A stretch of DNA of 64,000 nt from Lagierella massiliensis (lineage in GTDB: Bacteria; Bacillota; Clostridia; Tissierellales; Peptoniphilaceae): the NCBI RefSeq assembly GCF_001407835.1, contig NZ_CYUO01000005.1:248001-312000 (forward strand), written 5' to 3'. This document shows, one piece after another, positions 37,615-44,974 of this stretch. A program made the translations under genes and the position numbers. The notes beneath the pieces were generated by a model. That model was not told where the DNA came from. It ran no database searches and saw nothing but the letters and a program-made list of their open reading frames with translations. The first letter of the stretch is position 1; every line of letters starts with the position of its first letter.

Positions 37615-39291
37615 ATGAGAAAGGCGATTTATAGAGAGTATAGACCAAAGACCTTTGACGAAGTTCTGGGACAGGAACAGGTTACGGAGGTTTTGAAAAA
37701 TCAAGTTAAAAACAATTTAATATCCCATGCATATATCTTCTCCGGCACAAGGGGAACGGGAAAGACAAGCTGTGCAAAAATCTTGGCAAGGGCGGTAAAC
37801 TGTCTAAACCCAAAAGATGGATCACCATGCAATGAATGTGAAAACTGCAAGATGATTTTAAGTGAAGAGAGTTTTGACATAGTTGAGATGGACGCGGCGT
37901 CAAATAGACGTATTGAAGACATAAGAAACCTTAGAGACAAGGTAATCTTTCCGCCGGCAAATCTTAAGTACAAGGTATATATTATAGACGAGGCCCACAT
38001 GATTACAAACGAAGGCTTTAACGCCTTACTAAAGATTATGGAAGAGCCACCAAAACATCTTGTGTTTATTCTCGCTACTACAGAGATTGAAAAAATTCCT
38101 CAAACCATTCTATCCCGTTGTCAACGATTTGAGTTCAACAGGATGGACTCAAAGTATATCATTGAAAATATAAAGAAGATTACAAGTGACCTTGGTGTTA
38201 AAATAGACGATGAGTCACTGATGGAGCTGGCAAATGAAGCTGACGGCGCCATGAGAGACGCCCTTTCAAACTTGGACCAGGTTTTATCCCTTGGAAAAAA
38301 AGAGATTACCATAGACGACCTTGTAGTGGACCTTGGCATAGCAGACAGAAGAAAGATTTTTTTTCTGGTAGAAAAGATTATTGAAAATGACTACAAAAAG
38401 AGTCTAAAACTTTATAGGGAAATAACTAATGACAAAGTAGTTGCAGGGGTTTTTAAAGATATACAAAACCAATTTAGAAACCTACTTTATATTAAAGAAG
38501 GCTTAGATGACTTTGTGGAAGAAACAGAAGAATCGAAAAAACTTTTAAAGACACAAAGTGAACTGATATCTACAAATAGGATTGTAGAATCTTTAAATAT
38601 ACTTTTAGAATATGAAGTGAAATTAAAAAACACTCAAAACCCAAATATACTTGGAGAAATTCTTATAGGAAGGCTCATTGACTACTACGAACCAAAGGAA
38701 GACTCATCAAAGATAAAGTTTTTAATGGAAAGAGTAGAAAGCCTTGAGAAAAAGATAGAACAACTTAAGGATGTACCGGTATATGTTAGCAAAAGCTCTA
38801 CGGTAGAACCTATTGAAGATATAAAATTACCGGTTAAAAAAGAAGCTTTAGAAACTGAAGCAGAAGCAGAACCAGAACCACAGGAAACTTTTGAAGAAGC
38901 TACTAAAGAATTAGAAAACATAGATAGTTCTAAAGATTTGGAAGAACCAAAACAAGAACTTGAAAAAAAATATAGAGAAATTGAAAACTGGGATGAACTA
39001 CTGGAAAATATCCCTGGCAAAATGCTTGCAGGCTTTGTGGACTCAGCAAACCATAAATTTATTGACGGCAAGAGAGTCTCCATATTGTTTAGAAACAAAG
39101 ACACCAGAATGGGCATGATAATAAATAATAGGGAGAAGGTTGAAAATGCAATAAAAAATACATTGGGCAAGGACTATGAACTATTTATTGGCCTTGAAGA
39201 GGACTACGAAGACCTGGCAAAGAAAAGAAGAGAAGAAAATATAGAGACCCTTAAAAATGTTTTTGGAAAAGAAAATATAGATTTTATATAG
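37615..39291 (+). CDS. dnaX: DNA polymerase III subunits gamma and tau
   Basis: The clamp-loader ATPase that also ties the loader to the replicative polymerase. It has 558 residues from the ATG at 37615, which has GGAGGG upstream; a TTG at 37594 would place that site inside the gene. The AAA+ domain shows Walker A SGTRGTGKTS (43-52), a zinc site (Cys64 region, CLNPKDGSPCNECENC), the DEAH-type Walker B IIDEAH and the sensor SRCQRF. Then come the collar domain, an acidic Glu/Pro/Ala linker (about 405-450) and a C-terminal domain with WDELLENIPGKMLAGFV, the expected polymerase-binding part. At codons 450-452 there is an A8 run with a stop codon in the -1 frame two codons on (see findings). ybaB follows after 10 bases. 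Confidence 0.95.
   Translation: MRKAIYREYRPKTFDEVLGQEQVTEVLKNQVKNNLISHAYIFSGTRGTGKTSCAKILARAVNCLNPKDGSPCNECENCKMILSEESFDIVEMDAASNRRIEDIRNLRDKVIFPPANLKYKVYIIDEAHMITNEGFNALLKIMEEPPKHLVFILATTEIEKIPQTILSRCQRFEFNRMDSKYIIENIKKITSDLGVKIDDESLMELANEADGAMRDALSNLDQVLSLGKKEITIDDLVVDLGIADRRKIFFLVEKIIENDYKKSLKLYREITNDKVVAGVFKDIQNQFRNLLYIKEGLDDFVEETEESKKLLKTQSELISTNRIVESLNILLEYEVKLKNTQNPNILGEILIGRLIDYYEPKEDSSKIKFLMERVESLEKKIEQLKDVPVYVSKSSTVEPIEDIKLPVKKEALETEAEAEPEPQETFEEATKELENIDSSKDLEEPKQELEKKYREIENWDELLENIPGKMLAGFVDSANHKFIDGKRVSILFRNKDTRMGMIINNREKVENAIKNTLGKDYELFIGLEEDYEDLAKKRREENIETLKNVFGKENIDFI
38963..38970 (+). promoter_or_regulatory. Candidate slippage/frameshift site in dnaX
   Basis: Eight A residues are read GAA-AAA-AAA-TAT in frame. 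A -1 shift, or one extra A in the mRNA, gives ATA-TAG, ending the protein at about 453 residues, right between the linker and the last domain. That is close to the length and layout of the short gamma form known from other bacteria. Confidence 0.5.
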
Positions 39292-39301
39292 GAGGATTAT
39301 T

Positions 39302-39646
39302 ATGGCAAAAAGAGGTGGATTCCCAAGAGGTGGAATGCCAAACATGAACAATATGATGAAGCAAATGCAAAAGATGCAAAAGGATATGGAAGAGGCTCAA
39401 GAAAAGGTTGAACAAACTGAGTTTACTGCATCTGCAGGTGGTGGAAGCGTAGAAGTTACGATGAATGGAAAGAGAGAAGTTGTATCTGTAAACATAGATA
39501 AAGAAGTTGTAGACCCTGATGATGTGGAAATGTTACAAGATTTATTAATGGTTGCAGTTAATGACGCGTTAAATCAAGTTAACAATGCAACAGAAGAGTC
39601 CATGGGTAAATTTACCGGAGGTTTAAATATTCCGGGATTATTTTAG
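39302..39646 (+). CDS. ybaB: YbaB/EbfC family nucleoid-associated protein
   Basis: A 114-residue DNA-binding protein of the YbaB/EbfC family, usually found between dnaX and recR as here. The N-terminus is Gly/Met-rich (RGGFPRGGMPNMNNMMKQMQ), followed by a helix (KDMEEAQEKVEQTE), the conserved core FTASAGGGSVEVTMNGKREV and the C-terminal helix with DLLMVAVNDALNQV. AGGAGG precedes the ATG. It sits 10 bases after dnaX and 8 bases before recR, so the three form an operon. Exact role in the cell is not settled for the family. Confidence 0.95.
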   Translation: MAKRGGFPRGGMPNMNNMMKQMQKMQKDMEEAQEKVEQTEFTASAGGGSVEVTMNGKREVVSVNIDKEVVDPDDVEMLQDLLMVAVNDALNQVNNATEESMGKFTGGLNIPGLF

Positions 39647-39654
39647 GTGATTAA

Positions 39655-40254
39655 ATGGCACTATATCCAAAAGATATGGAAGAGTTGATACTAAAACTGT
39701 CATCCCTTCCAACAATAGGTAGAAAATCAGCAAGAAGACTTGCCTTTAAAATTGTTGAAATGGACCAAGATGAAGTCTTTGACCTTGCAAAAACATTAGT
39801 AAATGTAAAAGAGAATATAAAGCCCTGTAGGGTTTGTGGAAATATTACAGATGGAGAAATTTGTGACATTTGTAGCGACGACAGCAGAGATAAAACGACG
39901 ATAATAGTTGTGGAAGATAGCTCCAATATAATCTCCCTTGAAAAAGCCAGGGAGTATAGAGGACTGTACCATGTAATAGGAGGACTGTTGTCGCCGAGAA
40001 ATGAAATTGGTCCGGAAAATTTAAACATAGATTCCCTGATTGAAAGAGTAAAGACGGGAGAAATAAAAGAAGTTATACTTTCCCTGTCCTCAACAACAGA
40101 TGGCGAATTTACATCAGGACTTATTTCAGAAATACTAAAACCATATGGCGTAAAAGTTACAAAGATTGCCCAGGGTATACCAATAGGAGTGAGCCTGGAT
40201 TACTTTGATGAAATGTCCATATATAGAGCGATTGAAGATAGAAGAGAGATATAA
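39655..40254 (+). CDS. recR: Recombination mediator RecR
   Basis: A 199-residue protein that acts with RecF and RecO to load RecA at gaps. Order of parts: helix-hairpin-helix (SLPTIGRKSARRLAF), a four-Cys zinc finger (CRVCGNITDGEICDIC, about 58-73) and a Toprim domain (TTIIVVEDSSNIISLE to YHVIGG). The length is that of typical RecR. It is the last gene of the dnaX operon; a terminator overlaps its 3' end. Confidence 0.96.
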   Translation: MALYPKDMEELILKLSSLPTIGRKSARRLAFKIVEMDQDEVFDLAKTLVNVKENIKPCRVCGNITDGEICDICSDDSRDKTTIIVVEDSSNIISLEKAREYRGLYHVIGGLLSPRNEIGPENLNIDSLIERVKTGEIKEVILSLSSTTDGEFTSGLISEILKPYGVKVTKIAQGIPIGVSLDYFDEMSIYRAIEDRREI

Positions 40255-40268
40255 TCCCTCTTCTTTTT
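40240..40268 (+). terminator. Terminator overlapping the 3' end of recR
   Basis: The stem AGAAGAGAGA / TCCCTCTTCT (one mismatch) is followed by five T residues. The left arm lies in the last codons of recR. Confidence 0.7.
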
Positions 40269-40340
40269 ATTTTCTCCCTTGTTGTTTTCAAAGTTTAATA
40301 AACTTTGAGAAATAATATTCTACAATATTATTATTCCCAA

Positions 40341-40480
40341 TCTCAGGGTAAGGATGAAGGGGATTGCGATTTCCCCTCATATCCTTACCCTGAAACCCGA
40401 ACCTTTTACACCCTTAAAACGCTTGGGGATACCCCAAACCCCAGTAAAAGAGGTAGAAAATCTTTTGGATTTTCTACTTT
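40341..40480 (+). repeat. Composite palindromic element, copy C
   Basis: Forward orientation. An outer stem TCAGGGTAAGGAT (40343-40355) / ATCCTTACCCTGA (40381-40393) encloses GAGGGGAAA-type arms. Then comes TTGGGGATACCCCAA and an AGAAAATC / GATTTTCT hairpin ending in T residues, which could act as a terminator. No gene is supported. Confidence 0.85.
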
Positions 40481-40544
40481 TTTATTGTGTTTTGTTGGGT
40501 ATTGCTATATAAGTGCATAGCTTTCATGACATTTTAAGTTATAA

Positions 40545-40685
40545 TTTGAGATCCTTTGAGTCGCTCACGCTCCCTCAGGATGACAGGAAAGGTGATATTG
40601 TCATCCTGAACGAAAAATTTGCGTAGCAAATTTGGAGTTGAAGGATCTCGTTTTTTCCTTCGTCATGAATCAACTCGCTGTGTTT
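40545..40685. repeat. Interspersed repeat of the CTCAGGATGACA type, two facing units
   Basis: Two copies of the same motif string face each other: GATCCTTTGAGTCGC...CTCAGGATGACA and then TGTCATCCTGAACG...GAAGGATCTCG. An AAATTTGC / GCAAATTT hairpin lies between them at about 40615-40632. It resembles the unit at 19268-19375. Confidence 0.75.
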
Positions 40686-40922
40686 TTTGTATGAAAGTTC
40701 ATGATAAAGTTTTTTAATTTATTATGTAGGGTTTCACCCTACTACCTGGTTATTTCTATTTTATATTTTTATTTTATTCTTAGGGGCAGGATGAAGGGGA
40801 TTTCGATTTCCCCTCATATCCTGCCCCTAAAACCCCATCCTTTTACACCCTTAAAACGATTGGGGATACCCCAAGCCCTAATAGGAGCAGAAGAAAATCC
40901 TGTTGGAGTTTCTTCTTTTTTA
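40683..40922 (+). repeat. Composite palindromic element, copy D (long form)
   Basis: Forward orientation, with head GTATGAAAGTTCATGATAAA, a GTAGGG / CCCTAC hairpin, the outer stem TTAGGGGCAGGAT (40780-40792) / ATCCTGCCCCTAA (40818-40830), then TTGGGGATACCCCAA and a degenerate last hairpin. It is nearly identical, inverted, to copy F over about 240 bases. Confidence 0.87.
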
Positions 40923-40944
40923 TATTAATGTAATGATTTTTCCT

Positions 40945-41135
40945 CTATAGTGTAATTCTGAGCGAAAAAAATTCAAAGAAATTTTGAAGTCGAAGAATTC
41001 TTGACCTAACAGAAGACGAAGTCTTCGTTGTAGGTCAAATGTCGATCTCGTTTCACTTTCTGAAAGAAAGTGTCAGAAGGCGACCTATCTTTCCATTATG
41101 AAAGTGATAGAAGGATACCTCGTTTTTCTATTTTG
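40945..41135 (+). repeat. Interspersed repeat with hairpin module, inverted partner of 48447-48600
   Basis: It starts AATTCTGAGCG. From 40989 to 41088 it matches the reverse complement of about 48447-48546 with very few differences, located in one hairpin loop. Internal hairpins are GACCTA...TAGGTC and CACTTTC...GAAAGTG. No gene is supported. Confidence 0.82.
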
Positions 41136-41222
41136 TTATAAGGAAACATCTCTCTATTTCTTAAACGGTTTGTTTCTTTTTTTCAGGGTATAATAATATT
41201 AACCATACAAAGGAGGGTTATT

Positions 41223-41609
41223 ATGAAAAATAAGGAAAAGGTTTTAATGTTGCTTTTGATATTATCCTTAGGCTTTAATGGATTTTTCGCATATAAGTTT
41301 ATAAATTTGGAAAAGACTGTTGCGAAGATGTCTATTGAACAGCTTGTCGCAAATGTAGATAAGGCACAGCCTCAGGACCACAGTGGCACAGATGATGCAA
41401 TGGAAGCTCTCAAAGAAAATAAGAGTGCAAGTATAACTGAAAACAAGACTAATAAGGATGTAACTGACCAGTATAGGGATGAATTATTATCTCTTTATGA
41501 AAAGAAGGATTATGATGGTATAACTGAGTTTATGATTGAAAAAGATATCTCTATAGGATATGATCCTTCTTCTGAAGAAAATTTAGATCCAGGGAATCCT
41601 AATTCATGA
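41223..41609 (+). CDS. Small membrane-anchored protein of unknown function (paralog 1)
   Basis: A 128-residue protein with an N-terminal hydrophobic anchor (residues about 7-27), then a polar, Asp/Glu/Lys-rich part predicted to be outside the cell. AGGAGGG precedes the ATG. The C-terminal segment DVTDQYRDELLSLYEKKDYDGITEFMIEKDISI matches DVTSVYKETFLELKKEGNFKTIQDIILSENLSI in the next gene, so the two are paralogs. The next gene starts in the ATGA overlapping this stop. No family recognised. A TATAAT at 41189-41194 may be the promoter -10 box. Confidence 0.75.
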   Translation: MKNKEKVLMLLLILSLGFNGFFAYKFINLEKTVAKMSIEQLVANVDKAQPQDHSGTDDAMEALKENKSASITENKTNKDVTDQYRDELLSLYEKKDYDGITEFMIEKDISIGYDPSSEENLDPGNPNS

Positions 41610-41941
41610 TTAAGAATAAAAAGAATTTTATTTTGTGCCTTTCTCTAATTTTAAATTTAATTTTAGGAGGAAGTCTTGTTTACAAAAACATGGAAGTGGA
41701 GAATGTAAAAAGAGAATTAGCTCTATATACTTTTCTTTCTAAGGAAGAAGATGACAACAAAATACTTAAAATCGCTTTAGACAAACTATCTAAAGAAGAT
41801 AGTGTAAAAATCTTAGATAGAGATAGTGAAGATGTGACTTCTGTATATAAAGAGACTTTTCTTGAACTTAAAAAGGAAGGTAACTTTAAAACTATTCAAG
41901 ATATTATTCTCAGTGAAAATCTGTCTATTAGTGCTGACTAA
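41606..41941 (+). CDS. Small membrane-anchored protein of unknown function (paralog 2)
   Basis: A 111-residue protein, translationally coupled to the previous gene by an ATGA overlap. It has the same plan: N-terminal hydrophobic segment (residues about 7-25, FILCLSLILNLILGGSLVY), a coiled charged region and the shared C-terminal DVTxxY motif. It lacks the Ser/Asp/His-rich middle of paralog 1. Function unknown; the coupling suggests the two act in equal amounts. A terminator follows at once. Confidence 0.75.
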   Translation: MIKNKKNFILCLSLILNLILGGSLVYKNMEVENVKRELALYTFLSKEEDDNKILKIALDKLSKEDSVKILDRDSEDVTSVYKETFLELKKEGNFKTIQDIILSENLSISAD

Positions 41942-41945
41942 AGTA

Positions 41946-41980
41946 AAAACTCTCTTTAAATTAAAATAAAGGGAGTTTTA
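41946..41980 (+). terminator. Terminator after the paralogous membrane proteins
   Basis: AAAACTCTCTTTA / TAAAGGGAGTTTT pair with one mismatch around an 8-base loop and end in T residues. Confidence 0.8.
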
Positions 41981-42037
41981 TTTATTATGTTTTAAAATAT
42001 TTTTTATGGGTAAACTTAGTTAGTAAGGAGGGATAAT

Positions 42038-42445
42038 ATGTTAAAAGAATTTAAGGAATTTGCCATGAGAGGCAATGTTATGGATATGGCTATTGGGGTA
42101 ATTATAGCTGGTGCTTTTGGTAAAATTGTTGAATCTATTGTAACTATATTGATGAATATAGTATCTGCAGCAACAGCAGGTGTTAAGTTCGATGAATTAG
42201 TTGCAACTATAGCTGGAGTAGAAATACCATATGGAGCAGTTATACAAGCAATTATAAACTTTATAATTATTGCATTTATTCTTTTCTTAATTGTGAGAGC
42301 CATGAATAAATTTAAGAAAAAAGAACCTGAAGCTGCTCCAACAACTAAGACTTGTCCACACTGTGAGACAGAAATACCAATTGGTGCAACAAGATGTCCT
42401 CATTGTACTTCTAAACTTGAAGGATATCAAAATGTATTAGAATAG
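42038..42445 (+). CDS. mscL: Large-conductance mechanosensitive channel with C-terminal zinc ribbon
   Basis: A 135-residue channel that opens under membrane tension to release solutes in osmotic downshock. The conserved N-terminus (LKEFKEFAMRGNVMDMAIGVIIAGAFGKIV) and two membrane helices (about 15-45 and 66-90) are clear. In place of the simple charged C-terminal helix there is a zinc-ribbon-like pair CPHC (106-109) and CPHC (120-123). Similar ribbons are known in some clostridial MscL proteins; their role is unclear. GGAGGG precedes the ATG. A terminator shared with the convergent yihY gene follows. Confidence 0.93.
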   Translation: MLKEFKEFAMRGNVMDMAIGVIIAGAFGKIVESIVTILMNIVSAATAGVKFDELVATIAGVEIPYGAVIQAIINFIIIAFILFLIVRAMNKFKKKEPEAAPTTKTCPHCETEIPIGATRCPHCTSKLEGYQNVLE

Positions 42446-42454
42446 TAAATAATA

Positions 42455-42484
42455 AAAAGCCTCGGATACACTCCTTGGCTTTTC
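42455..42484. terminator. Terminator between mscL and yihY
   Basis: AAAAGCC / GGCTTTT stem with an inner GG/CC pair, A-rich on one side and T-rich on the other; the two genes converge. Confidence 0.78.
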
Positions 42485-42495
42485 TTAATTTTACA

Positions 42496-43461
42496 CTATT
42501 TTATTTTATCTTCATGATAGTCTTTTTGTTTTGATACAAATGATGAAATCTTTCTATCTTCCTTTTTTTCTTCAAGTTTTTCTTTTTCATTTTCGCCATA
42601 TCCATATACTTTACAAAGTATTGTTGCTATAAATTCACCAGAAATTAATATGCTAAGGACAATATAGTTTATCCAAATTAAAAATATCATTATTCCAACA
42701 AGTGGGCCATAGATAGACTGCATATTTGAAAATTTTGAAACGTAAATTCCATAACCAATGCTTACAAGGGAGCAAAGTGCCGTTGCCAATAGTCCGCCTA
42801 AAAAAGCTGGTTTAAATGGAATTAATTTTTTTATTGATTCTGATGCGCCAATTACATATACCACTGTAAACACCAAAATCATTACTCCAAGAGGAATAAT
42901 AATTCTAAGTAAGTTTATAAAGTGACCATTTATTATATTCTTAGGGATATTTAATACATCCAGTATTTTTTTAAGAAGTTCCGGTCCCGATGTCATGGCA
43001 AAGATTAGCGCTACTATAACAAGTGTTAAAAGAAGTGTAAAAAATACAGATAGAGCTTGATCTTTTATAAATGACTTGTCGTAGATATCTTTGTTAAAGG
43101 ACTTATCAAATGCCTTTCTCATTGCCTTTATACCTCTTGAAGCCGTGTAGAAGGCTGCCAAAACACCCACAGACAATATACCAGTTGACCTTTGAGTTAT
43201 TATAAAGTCCAGTATTGAGTTCAGAAAAGGTTGAACTTGAGGTGGAAGTTTGGTTACTAAGTCATTGATATATGCCAAATTTTCTGACATAAATGAAATT
43301 ATAATATTTATTATGATAACAAAAGAAGGGATTACGGCAAGTAACAGATTATAACTTACTTGATAAGACATAACCATGATGTCATTAACTTTTATTCTTG
43401 TTAACAACTCCGTAAAAAAATCTTTTGTAAAAATCAATTTAAAATTTTTCTTTTTCTCCAT
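42496..43461 (-). CDS. yihY: YihY/BrkB family inner membrane protein
   Basis: A 321-residue polytopic membrane protein of the YihY/UPF0761 family. Conserved family features are SYNLLLAVIPSFVIIIN, the segment GILSVGVLAAFYTASRGIKAMRKAFDKSFN and IMIFLIWINYIVLSILISGE toward the end. About six hydrophobic segments are visible. The C-terminal ~45 residues are charged (NEKEKLEEKKEDRK). Earlier naming as ribonuclease BN for this family is not supported by present knowledge. AGGTGA precedes the ATG. The gene is divergent from hpf, across a 350-base gap with DnaA-box-like sites. Confidence 0.9.
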   Translation of the reverse strand: MEKKKNFKLIFTKDFFTELLTRIKVNDIMVMSYQVSYNLLLAVIPSFVIIINIIISFMSENLAYINDLVTKLPPQVQPFLNSILDFIITQRSTGILSVGVLAAFYTASRGIKAMRKAFDKSFNKDIYDKSFIKDQALSVFFTLLLTLVIVALIFAMTSGPELLKKILDVLNIPKNIINGHFINLLRIIIPLGVMILVFTVVYVIGASESIKKLIPFKPAFLGGLLATALCSLVSIGYGIYVSKFSNMQSIYGPLVGIMIFLIWINYIVLSILISGEFIATILCKVYGYGENEKEKLEEKKEDRKISSFVSKQKDYHEDKIK

Positions 43462-43622
43462 TGAATCACCTATATTATTAAGATTAAAAGTTCTTATATA
43501 TCATAACATAGCTTAAGAAAAAATTCAGAAGAATTTACTTTTCTTACTGTACATTGCTACCTAAGTTATGATGTTTTTATACAAGTTGTATAATATTTCC
43601 ATAAATTTGTGCTTTAAAAAAG

Positions 43623-43695
43623 TTTTCCATAGACTTATAAACATAAAAAGAGTGAAATCCAACAGTTTTCCACAAAGATATCCACATTATCCACA
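43623..43695 (+). promoter_or_regulatory. Cluster of DnaA-box-like sites
   Basis: In the gap between yihY and hpf lie TTTTCCACA (43666-43674), ATATCCACA (43678-43686) and TTATCCACA (43687-43695), all in the same direction. The last is the exact consensus DnaA box. TTTTCCATA (43623-43631) is a weaker fourth match. AT-rich DNA follows. The rest of the 350-base gap shows no gene. Confidence 0.6.
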
Positions 43696-43814
43696 ATCAA
43701 ACAATCCAAAGAAAATTTTCAAGTTTATTGAATAAATATAGGGTTATATTTTTTTCTGTTGGGTATAAATAAAATATAAGAAATAGTTCTTATACTATTA
43801 GAGGAGGTATTTGT

Positions 43815-44345
43815 ATGAAATTTACTCATTTAGGAAAAAATTATAAAGTTGGCGACAACTTAAAAGAGATGTCTGAAAAGAAATTGAGCAAACTTGAAAA
43901 GTATTTCGCAGAAGACATTGAAGCTAAAATTACTTACAGTCAAGAGGGAAACTCAGAGAAAGCAGAGGTGACCATACTCATACCTGGTACAGTTTTAAGA
44001 GCGGAACAAGTTTCCGATGACATTAGAAATTCTTTAGATAGAGTTGTAGACTCCCTTGAATCACAAATTAGAAAATATAAAACTAAATTACAAAAGAGAT
44101 ATAATAGCGGAAAGACAATTAGATTTGAAAATATAGAATCACATGAAGAAAAGGCTCAAGAAGCAAAAAAAATTGTAAAAGTTAAGAAATTTGGATTAAA
44201 ACCAATGGATGCAGAAGAGGCAATTCTTCAAATGGAACTTATAAGCCACGACTTCTTTGTATTTTTAGATTCAGAAACTGACCTTGTAAAAGTTGTATAC
44301 AAGAGAAAAGATGGCAATTACGGATTGTTAGAACCAGACTTTTAA
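43815..44345 (+). CDS. hpf: Ribosome hibernation promoting factor, long form
   Basis: A 176-residue factor that binds the small subunit and pairs ribosomes into inactive 100S dimers. The N-terminal S30AE domain (residues 1-100) starts MKFTHLGKNYKVGDNLKEMSEKKLSKLEKYF; a short linker follows, then the C-terminal dimerisation domain (KKFGLKPMDAEEAILQMELISHDFFVFLDSETD...YGLLEPDF). The two-domain length identifies the long HPF of Firmicutes. AGGAGG precedes the ATG. Preceded by an AT-rich gap with DnaA-box-like sites. Confidence 0.95.
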   Translation: MKFTHLGKNYKVGDNLKEMSEKKLSKLEKYFAEDIEAKITYSQEGNSEKAEVTILIPGTVLRAEQVSDDIRNSLDRVVDSLESQIRKYKTKLQKRYNSGKTIRFENIESHEEKAQEAKKIVKVKKFGLKPMDAEEAILQMELISHDFFVFLDSETDLVKVVYKRKDGNYGLLEPDF

Positions 44346-44388
44346 ATAAAAGGTTGACAATAAATTAATTACAAGTTAAGGTAATAAG

Positions 44389-44424
44389 GTAAGAAAGAGA
44401 TATATTAATATATCTCTTTCTTAC
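44389..44424. terminator. Perfect 36-base palindrome, possible terminator or attenuator
   Basis: Two 18-base arms (GTAAGAAAGAGATATATT and its complement) meet with no loop. There is no long T run after it. It lies 44 bases after hpf and 25 bases before the next ATG, so it could end the hpf transcript or regulate the next genes. Confidence 0.6.
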
Positions 44425-44449
44425 TATTAAATCATGAAAGGAAGAAAAA

Positions 44450-44974
44450 ATGAAAAAGCAATCGCAAATAGTGCTTATGGCAAGTTTACTTTCACTTCTT
44501 AACCTTTCCATAGGCGATACAGACCTGAGAGTTTCCATGGGTATTATAGTTTTTGTAGTTGGTATTTTACTATTTGAAGACATCAATCCAATTTCACTTT
44601 CTTGTGCAACAGGACTTGGTGTATTTATTATGAGACTTATAGAGGCATCATTTGTTACAGGTCTTGATGGAAAAATGATTTTGTCATACTCACTTGAAAT
44701 ATTCTTTTATATTGCATATGGATTATTATTTTTCATTCTTGTTAGAAAAGAAGATCCAAAGCAACACAATCCAATTATTCTATTACTTATGATTTGTGAC
44801 TTTGGTGCAAATGCAACAGAATCATTAATCAGATATTCAGTATCAAACTTTGGGCTTGTTACAGAAAACTTTTCCACAATATTCTTAGCTGCTTTCGTAA
44901 GATCTGCAATAATTTGGATAATTTGGAGGATTTCAGAAAGATATATTAAACCTAAGGAGGAGATTAAGAACTAA
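44450..44974 (+). CDS. Four-helix membrane protein of unknown function
   Basis: A 174-residue membrane protein with about five hydrophobic segments (about 8-20, 27-42, 46-66, 76-101 and 108-116, plus 141-160) and a charged end (SERYIKPKEEIKN). The pattern of helices resembles the sensor part of some histidine kinases, but no kinase domain follows, so this is only a resemblance. Its TAA is followed directly by the ATG of the symporter gene, and the symporter's AAGGAGGAG site lies inside its last codons, so the two are translationally coupled. Function unknown; an accessory role for the symporter is possible. Confidence 0.75.
   Translation: MKKQSQIVLMASLLSLLNLSIGDTDLRVSMGIIVFVVGILLFEDINPISLSCATGLGVFIMRLIEASFVTGLDGKMILSYSLEIFFYIAYGLLFFILVRKEDPKQHNPIILLLMICDFGANATESLIRYSVSNFGLVTENFSTIFLAAFVRSAIIWIIWRISERYIKPKEEIKN

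Noticed and set aside
38290-38302. Earlier A7 run in dnaX as the gamma frameshift site
   Set aside because: A stop there would cut the protein inside the collar region at about residue 230, too short for a clamp-loader subunit; the A8 run at 38963 fits far better.
37701-39170. Minus-strand frames opposite dnaX
   Set aside because: Shadows of a clearly conserved gene.
44354-44382. TTGACA at 44354 as a promoter for the small membrane protein and symporter
   Set aside because: A perfect -35 box, but the base string 17 bases on (TAAGGT) is a poor -10 box, so the call was not made.
44450-44974. Truncated histidine kinase
   Set aside because: The helices resemble a sensor domain, but the gene ends cleanly with coupling to the symporter and no kinase remnant follows; kept as an unknown membrane protein.
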